A stretch of DNA of 64,000 bases, from positions 2,294,001 to 2,358,000 of the forward strand of contig NC_014734.1 in the NCBI RefSeq assembly GCF_000183135.1, written 5' to 3'. The first letter of the stretch is position 1, and each line of letters starts with the position of its first letter. The notes beneath the pieces were generated by a model that worked only from the letters and a program-made list of their open reading frames with translations, ran no database searches and was not told where the DNA came from. Origin of the DNA: Paludibacter propionicigenes WB4 (GTDB taxonomy: Bacteria; Bacteroidota; Bacteroidia; Bacteroidales; Paludibacteraceae). Both the position numbers and the translations under genes were made by a program. Of this stretch, positions 54,773 through 64,000 are shown piece by piece.

Positions 54773-56287
54773 ATGGCTGAGAAACAAATGAAAAAGCTGG
54801 CGAAGGATACCGCCTTGTATGGAGTCAGTAGCATTTTGGGAAGATTTATTAATTGGATGATGTTCCCGTTATATTCCTTTGTGTTGTCAGGCCCTGAAGC
54901 TTATGGGGTTATAACAAACTTATATGCGTGGACGGCACTGCTTTTAGTAGCGTTGACCTATGGAATGGAAACCGGTTTTTTGAGATTTGCCAATAAAAAC
55001 GTTGACCAATCGGACAAAGTATATAGTACTACGTTAATCTCAGTTGGGTTCACATCGTTACTTTTTGCTTTGGGCTGTATAATATTTTCTCAACCCATTG
55101 CCAATATTCTGGGAGCTTCCAATCATAGTGCCATGGGTTATTCAAGTCATCCGGAGTACATTGCTTTGATGGGCTCTACCGTAGCCATGGATGCATTTGG
55201 TTGTATTCCTTATGTGTATCTACGCTTTAAAAATCGACCGATAAGATTTGTTTTTCTAAACTTATTTGGTATTGCTGTGAACATTTTCTTCAATATTTTC
55301 TTCTTGGTTATTTGTCCTGTGTTGGCAGAGAAAGCTCCAAATTTAATCAGCTGGTTCTACAATCCTGATTATGGAGTGGGATATGTATTTATCTCAAACT
55401 TCATTTCTTCGGCTTTAGTAACCGTTGCTTTACTGTTCGATGTTTTCGTTGTTAAGTTTTCGTTTGACAAGATACTTCTGAAACAAATGCTGAAATACTC
55501 TTTACCATTGGTAGTTTTGGGTATTGCCGGTATCATGAATCAAACGCTTGATAAGATTCTTTTCCCATTCCTAATGCAGGGCGCTAATGGGAAGGCCGAA
55601 CTAGGAATCTACGGAGGTGTGGCTAAAATTGCGTTGGTTATGACCATGTTTACTCAGGCTTTCCGGTATTCGTACGAACCATTTATTTTTGCTCAAAAGA
55701 AAGATAAAAACAGTATGGAGACATACGCTGACGCGATGAAGTATTACATCCTGATAGCCTTGTTGATATTTCTGGGGATGATGCTTTATATGGATATTTT
55801 TAAACATATCATTTCATCTAAATATTGGGTTGGACTAAAAGTTGTTCCTATCGTCATGTTCTCGTTTATATTTCAAGGTGTATTTTTTAATCTCTCACTG
55901 TGGTATAAACTAACCGATAAAACTATGTATGGAGCATGGTTCTCGGTGCTCGGTACTGTTATAATGTTGCTGCTGAACATAGCACTGGTACCAACTTACA
56001 GTTATATGGGCTGTGCCTGGGCTGCTTTTGCCTGTTTCTTTGTTATCATGGTGGTTTCTTATTTTTTCGGACAAAAACATATGCCGATTAAATACGATTT
56101 TAAAACCATTGGGCTATATACAGTTGTAACAATCGTACTATATATAATCAGTACATTCATACAAACGCCTTATGCTTTTGTTAATATAGCTCTTAAATCT
56201 GTATTAATGATTGCATACCTGACATTGTTGATTAAGCGCGATTTCCCCTTAAGGAATATTCCGGTAATAAATAGATTTTTTAAATAA
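54773..56287 (+). CDS. Polysaccharide flippase (Wzx/MATE-fold)
   Basis: 504 residues with about 12-14 membrane helices. LAKDTALYGVSSILGRFINWMM at the start, and the repeated pattern of helix pairs, are typical of the oligosaccharide flippases that move lipid-linked glycans across the inner membrane. First gene of a plus-strand run of glycan genes. Which polymer it moves is not known. Confidence 0.9.
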   Translation: MAEKQMKKLAKDTALYGVSSILGRFINWMMFPLYSFVLSGPEAYGVITNLYAWTALLLVALTYGMETGFLRFANKNVDQSDKVYSTTLISVGFTSLLFALGCIIFSQPIANILGASNHSAMGYSSHPEYIALMGSTVAMDAFGCIPYVYLRFKNRPIRFVFLNLFGIAVNIFFNIFFLVICPVLAEKAPNLISWFYNPDYGVGYVFISNFISSALVTVALLFDVFVVKFSFDKILLKQMLKYSLPLVVLGIAGIMNQTLDKILFPFLMQGANGKAELGIYGGVAKIALVMTMFTQAFRYSYEPFIFAQKKDKNSMETYADAMKYYILIALLIFLGMMLYMDIFKHIISSKYWVGLKVVPIVMFSFIFQGVFFNLSLWYKLTDKTMYGAWFSVLGTVIMLLLNIALVPTYSYMGCAWAAFACFFVIMVVSYFFGQKHMPIKYDFKTIGLYTVVTIVLYIISTFIQTPYAFVNIALKSVLMIAYLTLLIKRDFPLRNIPVINRFFK

Positions 56288-56299
56288 AACTAACTAACC

Positions 56300-57016
56300 A
56301 TGAGCAAATTACACATCGTTACACCAGTAAAAGATTCGGTGGAAATAGCTGAAAAAACCATCGAAAGCATCATGAGTTCAGAAATATCGGCTGATTTCAT
56401 TTATACGGTTTATAATGATTTCAGCTCAGATGAATCCACCAACGCATTAGAACAATTGTCGAAAAAATTTGATTTTAATCTGATAAATCTGAAGGACGTT
56501 ACCTTGCATCCTTCTCCTAATTATTTGACTATCCTGCAAATGGCTCAACAGCGAGCCAGTTTTGAAGAAGCTCACATCTTAATTGTAGAATCGGATGTTG
56601 TTGTTGGAAAGAATACTATTCAGCAACTATATGATTATGCCACACAACTCGAAAATCCGGGTCTGATAGCTTCAATAACCACTGATGTAAACAAGAAAGT
56701 AAACTACCCGTATTTGTTCGCCAAAAGAATAAAATCGAAAGTGGCGAGTACCAGAAAACAACTTAGTTTCTGCTGTACACTTATTTCTCAGTCATTTCTG
56801 AATTCGTATAATTTTAATCAGTTGAACCCGGACAGAACCTGGCACGATTATTTCATATCTCATAAAACTTTAGAACTTGGATATAAAAACTATTTAGTCA
56901 CTTCCGTGCCCGTTGTCCATTTACAACATAGCATATACCCCTGGATGCACCTGAAACAGACGCAACCGGGCAGATATTACTGGAATAAAATTATTGATAA
57001 GATTTTTAATAAATAA
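56300..57016 (+). CDS. Glycosyltransferase family 2
   Basis: 238 residues. GT-A fold: LHIVTPVKDSVEIAEKTIESI at the start, YNDFSSDEST and LIVESDVVVG (DxD-like). The later stretch RTWHDYFISHKTLELGY recalls the EDxDLSLR-type region. Sits 12 nt after the flippase. The sugar is unknown. Confidence 0.85.
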   Translation: MSKLHIVTPVKDSVEIAEKTIESIMSSEISADFIYTVYNDFSSDESTNALEQLSKKFDFNLINLKDVTLHPSPNYLTILQMAQQRASFEEAHILIVESDVVVGKNTIQQLYDYATQLENPGLIASITTDVNKKVNYPYLFAKRIKSKVASTRKQLSFCCTLISQSFLNSYNFNQLNPDRTWHDYFISHKTLELGYKNYLVTSVPVVHLQHSIYPWMHLKQTQPGRYYWNKIIDKIFNK

Positions 57017-57036
57017 TAAACTCTTTATTTGAAAAC

Positions 57037-57645
57037 ATGACATTTATAGAATTAAGCAACCAAATTTTCAATGAATCTGTACTTGATTATCACAAGACCG
57101 ATAACGTTGACGCGCCAATTAATAATCCGTATGAATTTAAAACCATTGAATACTATCTCTACCTGAAAAACTGGATAGATACAGTTCAGTGGCATTTAGA
57201 AGATATTATACGCAATCCGGAAATTGACCCTGTTGAAGCTCTTGCGCTAAAACGTCGAATTGATAAATCAAATCAGGACAGAACAGATTTGGTTGAATTA
57301 ATTGACAGTTATTTCCTTGATCAATATAAAGATGTAGTTATAAAGTCGAGTGCTATAATAAACACCGAAAGTCCTGCATGGGCAATAGATCGGCTATCAA
57401 TTTTGCACTTGAAAATTTACCACATGCAACAAGAAGTGGAACGAAAAGACTCATCGGCCGATCACTTAACCCAATGCCAAACCAAGCTTAACATCCTTTT
57501 AGAACAAAAGGTAGATCTTTCTACTGCCATTGATCAGTTAATAAGTGATATCAGCGATGGTGTGAAAAAGATGAAAGTGTACAAACAAATGAAAATGTAT
57601 AACGACCCGGCACTGAATCCTGTTCTTTACGCAAAAGGGAAATAA
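57037..57645 (+). CDS. DUF4254 protein
   Basis: 202 residues, helical, cytoplasmic. Begins FIELSNQIFNESVLDYHKTD; the LYLKNWIDTVQWHLEDIIR and LALKRRIDKSNQDRTDLVE segments match DUF4254, a Bacteroidota family that is often found next to heptosyltransferase-type genes. Its stop overlaps the ATG of the next gene (TAATG), so the two are translated together. Function unknown. Confidence 0.82.
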   Translation: MTFIELSNQIFNESVLDYHKTDNVDAPINNPYEFKTIEYYLYLKNWIDTVQWHLEDIIRNPEIDPVEALALKRRIDKSNQDRTDLVELIDSYFLDQYKDVVIKSSAIINTESPAWAIDRLSILHLKIYHMQQEVERKDSSADHLTQCQTKLNILLEQKVDLSTAIDQLISDISDGVKKMKVYKQMKMYNDPALNPVLYAKGK

Positions 57646-58676
57646 TGTCCAGAATTCTAATCATAAGATTTTCGGCTTTGGGCGATGTGGCCATGACTGT
57701 ACCGGTGATATATTCATTGGCCAAGGCATTTCCAATGCACGAGATCACTGTTTTAAGTCGTGAGTCATTCAAACCATTATTCGATAAACTGCCGTCAAAC
57801 GTTCGTTTTATCGGAGCAGATTTATCCACAAAACATCGTGGGTTGGGTGGTTTGAATGTTCTTTACAAAGAGCTAAAAACGGAGAAATATGATTATATTG
57901 CTGATCTTCATTCGGTACTGAGGTCAAGATATTTGTGCCTTCGATTCAAACTGGCAGGAGCAGCCACAGCATCTATCAGGAAAGGCAGGAATGAGAAAAA
58001 GCAACTCACTAGAAAAAATAATAAGATCTTTGCCTCACTAAAATCCGGCTTTGCGCGTTATTATGATGTTTTTGAAAGGCTTGGATTCAGGTTTGATCTG
58101 AGATTCAATTCCATTTTTGAAAATGAGCAAGTCAACTTATCGGAGATAACGACTCATACAGGCGAAAAAACTGATGAAAAATGGCTCGGAATTGCTCCTT
58201 TTGCTAAGCATAAAGGAAAGATTTATCCTTTGGAATTACAAGAAAAAGTAATTGAGCACTTTGCCAACAATCAGCGTGTGAAGGTATTTTTGTTTGGAGG
58301 CGGTGAGTATGAAAAGAAAATTATCGACGACTGGAAAAAGAAATATTCAGCTATAGTTTCTATGGCTGGAAAACTGAATATGAGTCAGGAGCTTGTTTTG
58401 ATGAGTCAGTTGGATGTGATGTATTCAATGGATTCTGCCAATATGCATTTGGCATCGTTGGTTGATACTAAGGTAGTTTCGCTTTGGGGAGCAACTCATC
58501 CTTATGCAGGATTCATGGGTTGGAATCAATCCACCGACAATGCTGTTCAGATTGATTTGCCTTGTCGCCCGTGCTCCGTTTACGGACAAAAACCGTGTTT
58601 CAGAAAAGATTATGCCTGTCTGTATCAGATTACTCCCAAACAAATTATCCAACAAATTGAAAATATACTTTTCTGA
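57645..58676 (+). CDS. Glycosyltransferase family 9 (heptosyltransferase-like)
   Basis: 343 residues. N-terminal ILIIRFSALGDVAMTVPVIYSLAKAF is the typical GT9 start; later DEKWLGIAPFAKHKGKIYP and LMSQLDVMYSMDSANMHLAS followed by VVSLWGATHPYAG form the donor-binding half. Adds a sugar, possibly heptose, in core LPS synthesis. Start codon overlaps the DUF4254 stop. Confidence 0.9.
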   Translation: MSRILIIRFSALGDVAMTVPVIYSLAKAFPMHEITVLSRESFKPLFDKLPSNVRFIGADLSTKHRGLGGLNVLYKELKTEKYDYIADLHSVLRSRYLCLRFKLAGAATASIRKGRNEKKQLTRKNNKIFASLKSGFARYYDVFERLGFRFDLRFNSIFENEQVNLSEITTHTGEKTDEKWLGIAPFAKHKGKIYPLELQEKVIEHFANNQRVKVFLFGGGEYEKKIIDDWKKKYSAIVSMAGKLNMSQELVLMSQLDVMYSMDSANMHLASLVDTKVVSLWGATHPYAGFMGWNQSTDNAVQIDLPCRPCSVYGQKPCFRKDYACLYQITPKQIIQQIENILF

Positions 58677-58679
58677 TTT

Positions 58680-59375
58680 ATGAAAACCGTAATAAACCCT
58701 ACATATAATGCTCTAAGCTCTTTTATTAATCGGATTCCTGATATCTTCGATCAGGAAGGAGCATTGGTTTTTGCGGCACGCAATCAACTTAAATCCTATA
58801 CAGTAGAAGGAATTGACATAATCGTTAAGCGTTATAAAAGACCACATTTAATCAACAGAATTGCATATACTTTTTTCCGCCCTTCAAAAGCAAAAAGAGC
58901 CTATGAGTATGCGCTCAGGCTGCTGGAAATGGACATTAATACACCAATGCCAATAGCCTATATTGAGCAAAAAAGCTTTGGGTTACTTAGTTACAGTTTC
59001 TTTATATCGATATACGAAAAGGATTATTCCGATATACGCGAATTGATGATCGGGACTCAAACAGACGATACTTTACTGCAACATCTAGCTCAGTACATAG
59101 CTCATTTTCACAGCAAAGGAGTTTTGCACTTTGACATGTCGCCCGGCAATGTTTTATACAAGAAATTAAAAGACAATTATCTGTTTACACTCATTGATAT
59201 AAACAGAATGCATTTTTCACATTCTATTTCTAAAACAGACCGATATAAAAGTTTCAAGCGTCTATCTGAAAATAAATCTGTATTAACGAGAATCGCAACT
59301 TTATATGCAGCTGCAGCTGAATTGGATGAAGCCGAATCGGTAGAAAGAATAAATCATTATTGTACTGAATTTTAA
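58680..59375 (+). CDS. LPS kinase (Kdo-kinase/InaA-like)
   Basis: 231 residues. Protein-kinase-like fold: IIVKRYKRPHLINRIAYTFF near the N-terminus has the ATP lysine region, and HFHSKGVLHFDMSPGNVLY with the downstream TLIDINRMHF gives the catalytic loop D and the metal-binding D (DIN in place of DFD). Such proteins phosphorylate Kdo or heptose in LPS. It starts 3 nt after the GT9 gene. Confidence 0.85.
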   Translation: MKTVINPTYNALSSFINRIPDIFDQEGALVFAARNQLKSYTVEGIDIIVKRYKRPHLINRIAYTFFRPSKAKRAYEYALRLLEMDINTPMPIAYIEQKSFGLLSYSFFISIYEKDYSDIRELMIGTQTDDTLLQHLAQYIAHFHSKGVLHFDMSPGNVLYKKLKDNYLFTLIDINRMHFSHSISKTDRYKSFKRLSENKSVLTRIATLYAAAAELDEAESVERINHYCTEF

Positions 59376-59400
59376 TCCCTGAATCCGATAAAACAAAGTT

Positions 59401-60513
59401 ATGAGAATAGGATATGATGCCAAAAGATTATTCTGTAATCATCGCGGATTGGGTAATTACAGTCGCGATTTGATACGAATACTCAGTCAGTACTTCCCTG
59501 ACAACCAGTACGACTTATACACCCCTGATATTAAGCTTGAAGTTCCGCTAAACACTCAAAATACGTCCATTATTCAACCTAGTGGGATTTATAAGTTTCT
59601 GCCATCATCGTTGTGGAGAAGTTATGGATTGAATGCTGAGATAATGCGACATGGCGATGATATTTTCCACGGTCTAAGCCAAGAGTTACCGGTAGGAATA
59701 GAGAAATTACCAATAAAAAAGATTGTCACCTTCCATGATGCAATTTTTATGCGGTATCCTGAATTATATGCTGCATCATATCGCAAAATCTTCACTGCTA
59801 AAAATTTCTATAGTTGCCGGATTGCCGATAGGATTATTGCTATTAGCGAACAGTCAAAGCGAGATGCCATCGAATTTTTCGATGCTGACCCCGCAAAAGT
59901 AGAAGTAGTATATCAGGGATGCAACAATATTTTCAGGCAAACAGCTTCAATGGAAGAAAAACAAGCAATTAGAAATAAATATGACCTTCCTTCAGATTAT
60001 CTTCTGTTTGTAGGAGCAATTGAACCTCGTAAGAACATTGCATCTATCATCCAAGCCATATCTCAGGAAAAAATTGATATCCCATTAGTAGTTGTTGGCC
60101 GAAAAACCGATTATACCACTGAGTTACAACAGTTGGCTGCTCAATTGCATCTCTCAACCAGCATTCTTTTTTTGCATCAGGTAGAAACAAATGATTTACC
60201 TGCTATTTACCAAATGGCACAATTATTCGTTTATCCTTCTATATTCGAAGGTTTCGGTATTCCTATTCTGGAAGCTCTCTGCAGTGAAACGCCGGTAATT
60301 ACTTCATCCGGAAGCTGTTTTGAAGAAACCGGTGGTAATTTCAGTATGTATGTTTCACCTCAAAATGCAGAGGAAATTGGTGCTGCCATTCAGACTGTCT
60401 TAAATGATTCTGGTCTTCAAAAAACCATGATACAGGAAGGGATAATACATGCCCAAAATTTTACTGACGACAAAATTGCTGACGGATTGATGAGTTTGTA
60501 CAAAAGCGTTTAG
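59401..60513 (+). CDS. Glycosyltransferase family 4
   Basis: 370 residues. GT-B fold; LPSDYLLFVGAIEPRKNIASI and the donor-site stretch VYPSIFEGFGIPILEALCSETPVI, here seen as FVYPSIFEGFGIPILEA, are clear. Adds a sugar to the growing lipid-linked glycan; donor unknown. Confidence 0.92.
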   Translation: MRIGYDAKRLFCNHRGLGNYSRDLIRILSQYFPDNQYDLYTPDIKLEVPLNTQNTSIIQPSGIYKFLPSSLWRSYGLNAEIMRHGDDIFHGLSQELPVGIEKLPIKKIVTFHDAIFMRYPELYAASYRKIFTAKNFYSCRIADRIIAISEQSKRDAIEFFDADPAKVEVVYQGCNNIFRQTASMEEKQAIRNKYDLPSDYLLFVGAIEPRKNIASIIQAISQEKIDIPLVVVGRKTDYTTELQQLAAQLHLSTSILFLHQVETNDLPAIYQMAQLFVYPSIFEGFGIPILEALCSETPVITSSGSCFEETGGNFSMYVSPQNAEEIGAAIQTVLNDSGLQKTMIQEGIIHAQNFTDDKIADGLMSLYKSV

Positions 60514-60572
60514 ATTATCTGCTTAAAATAGTGTAATTTTGTAACTCTCTTTAATGAAAATCTGCTTAACTC

Positions 60573-61478
60573 ATGCTTTCAGTAATTATCTGCTCAAGAA
60601 ATAAAACATTATTAGATAAACTCACTAAGAATATTAGCGAAACAATTGGCGTTGATTATGAAATAATCGGCATTGATAACACATTTAATGAACATTCAAT
60701 ATTCTCGGCGTATAATGCTGGATTTGAACGGAGCAAATATCCTTACATTTGTTTTATTCATGAAGATGTGTGCATTAATACAGAGAATTGGGGCAAGAAA
60801 GTAATTGCGCATCTGGCAGAGCCGACCGTAGGCATACTTGGGCTAGCCGGAAGTGATTTGGTTACGCGTATCCCTGGCTCTTGTTCAGGAAAAACCTCCT
60901 GTATAAATATAATTCAGTCTGACAGTTCGGGGAAGAAACCCTCTGTAAAAAGTTTTTTCCCGGAGAATTATAGTGAAACTAAACATCCAACCATTTTATT
61001 GGATGGTGTTTTTCTTTGTTTAAGAAGAGATGTAATGAATGAGTTGAGATTTGATGAACAAATTGGCGGTTTTCATGGTTACGATTTTGACATTGCGCTT
61101 CAGGCTACAATATCGGGTTACCAAAATTATGTAATTTATGACATTGAGCTGGAGCATTTTTCAAGAGGAAAATTCCAACGTGAATATATCAAAAACCTAA
61201 TTCGAGTATTCAGGAAATGGGAAAAATACTTACCTCTTGCTGGACAAAGTATCAACGAGCAAAGACGCAGTCAATTTGCTAAAATTGAAGAAGAAAGACT
61301 TTTAAAGCTAACGAAAAGACTCATTAAATTTGGGTTTTCAACAAATGAAATTATAGCCGAAGCCACCCACTATGCAGGCATAATTCAATCGACAAAAATA
61401 ACACAGAAATTAAAACTAATTCGGTTTAAAATTTTTTTTCTGAGATTATTATATTGTCCTCATAATTTACTAAAGTGA
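60573..61478 (+). CDS. Glycosyltransferase family 2-like protein
   Basis: 301 residues. N-terminal VIICSRNKTLLDKLTKNI and YEIIGIDNTFNEHSIF with CFIHEDVCI (EDV in the DxD position) suggest a GT-A fold, and DGVFLCLRRDVMNELRFDEQIGGFHGYDFD resembles the C-terminal half of many such enzymes. Donor and acceptor unknown. Confidence 0.8.
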   Translation: MLSVIICSRNKTLLDKLTKNISETIGVDYEIIGIDNTFNEHSIFSAYNAGFERSKYPYICFIHEDVCINTENWGKKVIAHLAEPTVGILGLAGSDLVTRIPGSCSGKTSCINIIQSDSSGKKPSVKSFFPENYSETKHPTILLDGVFLCLRRDVMNELRFDEQIGGFHGYDFDIALQATISGYQNYVIYDIELEHFSRGKFQREYIKNLIRVFRKWEKYLPLAGQSINEQRRSQFAKIEEERLLKLTKRLIKFGFSTNEIIAEATHYAGIIQSTKITQKLKLIRFKIFFLRLLYCPHNLLK

Positions 61479-61500
61479 AATTTTTCCACTAATATCACAT

Positions 61501-62379
61501 ATGTTTGAATTAATAAAAGTAGCCCGAAAAGATTGTTCGAAATCTAAATTTTCCATCTTGATTCCAAGCTGGAATAACTTAGACTACTTACAGGTCTGCA
61601 TAAATAGTATTCTTAAAAATTCTGTTTTCGATCACCAAATAATTGTTGTTGTAAACGACGGGAATGATGGAACTTTAGAATGGGTTAAAAATAATCAAAT
61701 ACTTGATTATGTTCATGCTAAAGAGAATATCGGGATTTGTTATGCATTGAATATTTGCAGGGGTTTGATTAAGACGGATTATGTCCTTTATGCAAATGAT
61801 GATATGTATTTTCTACCCAATTGGGATAAGATATTAGCTGATGAAATAGAAAAAATCGGACATAAAAATTTCATGCTCTCCGCGACAATGATTGAGCCGA
61901 CAGGTGAAAATCCATGTTCAGTAATTCGGAATTATGGTAATGATATCAAATCGTTCCGTGAGGCTGATTTGCTTGCAGATCAGGAGAAACTATACCGGGA
62001 CGATTGGAATGGGAGTACCTGGCCACCCAATATTGTTCATATAGATAATTGGGATTTAGTTGGAGGTATGAGTATTGAATATAGTCCGGGAATGTATTCG
62101 GATCCCGATTTATCCAGAAAATTATGGGAGGCCGGAATCCGCATTTTTAAAGGTAAAGGAACCAGTCTGGTTTATCACTTCGCTTGTAAATCAACCGGTC
62201 GAATACGTAAGAACAAAGGTCAAAAAACATTTGTGTTGAAATGGAATATATCGGCTAAAACATTTCAAACTAAATATTTACTGCGTGGACAATCAGTTGT
62301 AAATGAACTTCCGGAAATTCATCTGACAACTACCGAAAAATTAAAGCAACTTATTAAAAGACTAAAAGCGGTTTTTTAA
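61501..62379 (+). CDS. Glycosyltransferase family 2
   Basis: 292 residues. FSILIPSWNNLDYLQVCINSI, VVVNDGNDG, YVLYANDDMYFLPNWD (DDM at the DxD position) and a C-terminal YSDPDLSRKLWEAG region. A GT2 transferase with the usual layout. Confidence 0.88.
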   Translation: MFELIKVARKDCSKSKFSILIPSWNNLDYLQVCINSILKNSVFDHQIIVVVNDGNDGTLEWVKNNQILDYVHAKENIGICYALNICRGLIKTDYVLYANDDMYFLPNWDKILADEIEKIGHKNFMLSATMIEPTGENPCSVIRNYGNDIKSFREADLLADQEKLYRDDWNGSTWPPNIVHIDNWDLVGGMSIEYSPGMYSDPDLSRKLWEAGIRIFKGKGTSLVYHFACKSTGRIRKNKGQKTFVLKWNISAKTFQTKYLLRGQSVVNELPEIHLTTTEKLKQLIKRLKAVF

Positions 62380-62396
62380 AAATTAAAACGATTACT

Positions 62397-63149
62397 ATGC
62401 CTTTATCAGTCATAATCATAACATATAATGAAGAAAGAAACATTGGTAGATGTCTGGAATCATTAACCGGAATTGCCGATGATATTCTGGTAGTAGATTC
62501 GTTCTCTACTGATAAGACCGAAGAAATTTGCCAACAATATAGTGCCAGATTTATTCAACGGCGGTTTGATGGGTATAGTAACCAAAAAAGATTTGCAACT
62601 GAACATGCTAAGTTCGACTACGTACTTTCGCTTGATGCCGATGAGGCACTTTCTCCAGAACTAAAAACTTCCATTCTAAATGAAAAAAACAAGTGGTCAA
62701 AACCTTGTTATTCATTCAATATCAGAAACCATTATTGCGGCAAAGCCATCAGACACTGCGGCTGGTACCCGGATAAACATGTTAGATTATTCAACCGCAG
62801 CGTAACAAACTGGACTCAAAAGGAAGTACACGAATCAATAGCCGTGAATGACAACAAAGCGGTAATGCATCTTAAAGGAGATTTATTGCATTTTACATGC
62901 TCTTCCATCACAGAACATCAGGAAAAGGAAAAAAAATACGCTCGTATGAACGCCGATATACTGGCTAAAAAGGGAAAAAACATACTATGGATTACTCCAT
63001 ACATAAAAGGAGCTTTCCGATTCTTTAAAACGTATGTTATCAAATTAGGCATTCTGGATGGCTACTATGGGTTTATAATTAGCAAAACACTTGCTAAATC
63101 ATCTTTTTATAAATATTCCTGGGCAAGAAACGCGATAAGAAAGAAATAG
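62397..63149 (+). CDS. Glycosyltransferase family 2, WaaE/KdtX-like
   Basis: 250 residues. LSVIIITYNEERNIGRCLESL, DDILVVDSFSTDKTEEI, YVLSLDADEALSPELK (DAD) and HVRLFNR...VHESI are the WaaE-like pattern, an LPS core beta-glucosyltransferase type. Fits an LPS-core role with the GT9 and kinase genes. Confidence 0.9.
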   Translation: MPLSVIIITYNEERNIGRCLESLTGIADDILVVDSFSTDKTEEICQQYSARFIQRRFDGYSNQKRFATEHAKFDYVLSLDADEALSPELKTSILNEKNKWSKPCYSFNIRNHYCGKAIRHCGWYPDKHVRLFNRSVTNWTQKEVHESIAVNDNKAVMHLKGDLLHFTCSSITEHQEKEKKYARMNADILAKKGKNILWITPYIKGAFRFFKTYVIKLGILDGYYGFIISKTLAKSSFYKYSWARNAIRKK

Positions 63150-63209
63150 CTAAACTTCACGTTTATATTCTTACTCACACTTGACTTCTCAACCTTATAA
63201 TTTCTATAA

Positions 63210-64000
63210 ATGACAAGATTAGAGCTAAAATCCGGCTTAGAAAAAGTAAACTATTACGCTTTTCTACTGCTTGCATTTAGTTTAAACTTTCCGCAAACAG
63301 TTGTAAGATATTCTCTTGCAATTTGGCTTATATCTTGCCTTTTTTCAATCGACTACAAGGAAAAACCTAATTTCAAAAGAACTTATTATCTGCCATTATA
63401 CCTGATAAGTGTACTGATTTTGGGTAGAATTATTGTCTCACTAATACACAATGATTTTTCTGCTTTGCTGGCTAAACTACTTGACACACAGCTATCACTC
63501 ATATTCCTGCCTATCCTTTTGATTTTTCATGTCAATAGACATTTCAATCTGAAGCAAATTTTGCTTGTTTACGTTGTAGGATGCTTTACTTCCTGTTTTC
63601 TAGTTGTTTGCTACTTCTATTTATACCGTTTTAATTTATTGATTGGCGATGTTGAAGGTATTCCTTTAGGCACAAACAAGCACAACCTTATTGAAGACAT
63701 CAAAATATTCCAGCTATTTATCTCTCCCTATTTTAAACACCGGGCAGCTGTTGGTACAAATATCAGTCTTTCGTTTGCTGCACTGATATACTTAATCAAA
63801 ACCGAACAAAAGTTCTCCTTAAAAAATGTTTGCCTGGCAATACTAAGTTTTGCCATTTTTGCACTGGTTATCTATGTTTCAGGATCGAGATCGGGAATAA
63901 TGTCCTTCATATTCGTACTATTGGCTGGCGCTGTTTATACCTTCAGAAAAAAGAAAATAATCTTCATATCATTTTTGATTGTTGGTCTACTCATAGCCTG
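63210..64000 (+). CDS. O-antigen ligase/polymerase-like membrane protein, partial
   Basis: Opens at ATG 63210 and is still open at the window end (about 263 codons seen). Several hydrophobic helices (for example IIFISFLIVGLLIA at the end) and the segment YVSGSRSGIMSFIFVLLAG, the SGSRSG pattern of the Wzy_C/O-antigen ligase family. It joins or polymerises surface glycan in the periplasmic face. The C-terminal half lies outside. Confidence 0.85.
   Translation, partial: MTRLELKSGLEKVNYYAFLLLAFSLNFPQTVVRYSLAIWLISCLFSIDYKEKPNFKRTYYLPLYLISVLILGRIIVSLIHNDFSALLAKLLDTQLSLIFLPILLIFHVNRHFNLKQILLVYVVGCFTSCFLVVCYFYLYRFNLLIGDVEGIPLGTNKHNLIEDIKIFQLFISPYFKHRAAVGTNISLSFAALIYLIKTEQKFSLKNVCLAILSFAIFALVIYVSGSRSGIMSFIFVLLAGAVYTFRKKKIIFISFLIVGLLIA

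Overview
The window comes from a member of the phylum Bacteroidota, most likely order Bacteroidales (Paludibacter- or Dysgonomonas-like; genus is inference only). Evidence: the 16S sequence, promoters of the Bacteroidota type (TTTG, about 19 bp, then TAnnTTTGC), mostly no Shine-Dalgarno sequence before genes although the 16S keeps its CCUCC tail, and many families typical of the phylum (DUF3244, HU-like DUF4469-type protein, DUF3078, GldJ/GldK-like lipoprotein, fused KorA/KorB, SRPBCC-argH-pyrE cluster). The sequence is AT-leaning and looks like an ordinary chromosome. No phage, plasmid or CRISPR locus is visible.

Layout. 1-3.4 kb: an rRNA operon on the minus strand (16S, tRNA-Ile, tRNA-Ala, start of 23S) driven by three tandem promoters. 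3.8-10.9 kb (minus): uvrA, priA and a WG-repeat lipoprotein. 11.2-13.6 kb (plus): argR, a GNAT acetyltransferase-like gene and argG. 13.7-15.5 kb: efp, an undecaprenol/diacylglycerol kinase and a comF-type phosphoribosyltransferase. 15.7-22.0 kb: three paralogous lipoprotein-TPR-transmembrane-HTH proteins, with a secreted DUF3244 protein and an HU-like DNA-binding protein between the first and second. 22.4-25.6 kb (minus): argH, an SRPBCC protein, pyrE and a YraN nuclease-fold protein. 25.7-28.8 kb: a small RHH-like protein, rmuC and a DUF3078 outer membrane protein. 28.9-34 kb: HD protein, a structured intergenic region, tag, dus, a LytTR regulator with its LiaF-like partner, and mscL. 34.2-38.2 kb: two class II fructose-bisphosphate aldolases of different subtypes, with a thioredoxin-fold protein and a polysaccharide deacetylase between them. 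38.3-43.3 kb: cdaA and folP, a GldJ/GldK-like lipoprotein, and asnS. 43.5-46.5 kb: korA and korB. 46.6-47.6 kb: a REP-associated (RAYT/IS200-like) transposase between two long direct copies of a palindrome-rich element. 47.7-50.1 kb: hypothetical genes and repeats. 50.4-54.7 kb: TlpA-like protein, dtd, pssA, a GldA-like ABC ATPase, ruvB and a DUF2007 protein. 54.8-64 kb: a surface-glycan/LPS cluster (flippase, six glycosyltransferases, DUF4254, Kdo-kinase-like protein, O-antigen-ligase-like protein cut by the window edge).

How genes work together. UvrA, PriA, RmuC, Tag and RuvB are DNA repair and recombination functions. ArgR, ArgG and ArgH belong to arginine synthesis and PyrE to pyrimidine synthesis. 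KorAB, the two aldolases and Trx-like proteins fit an anaerobic or fermentative metabolism. The last 9 kb reads as one directional cluster that builds a lipid-linked surface glycan.

Most promising for a second look: the triplicated TPR-TM-HTH family with its DUF3244 and HU neighbours, the RAYT with REPIN-like direct repeats, the inverted-repeat-rich region before tag that could encode a structured RNA, and the triple rrn promoter with a duplicated initially transcribed sequence. None can be called a new system from the sequence alone.
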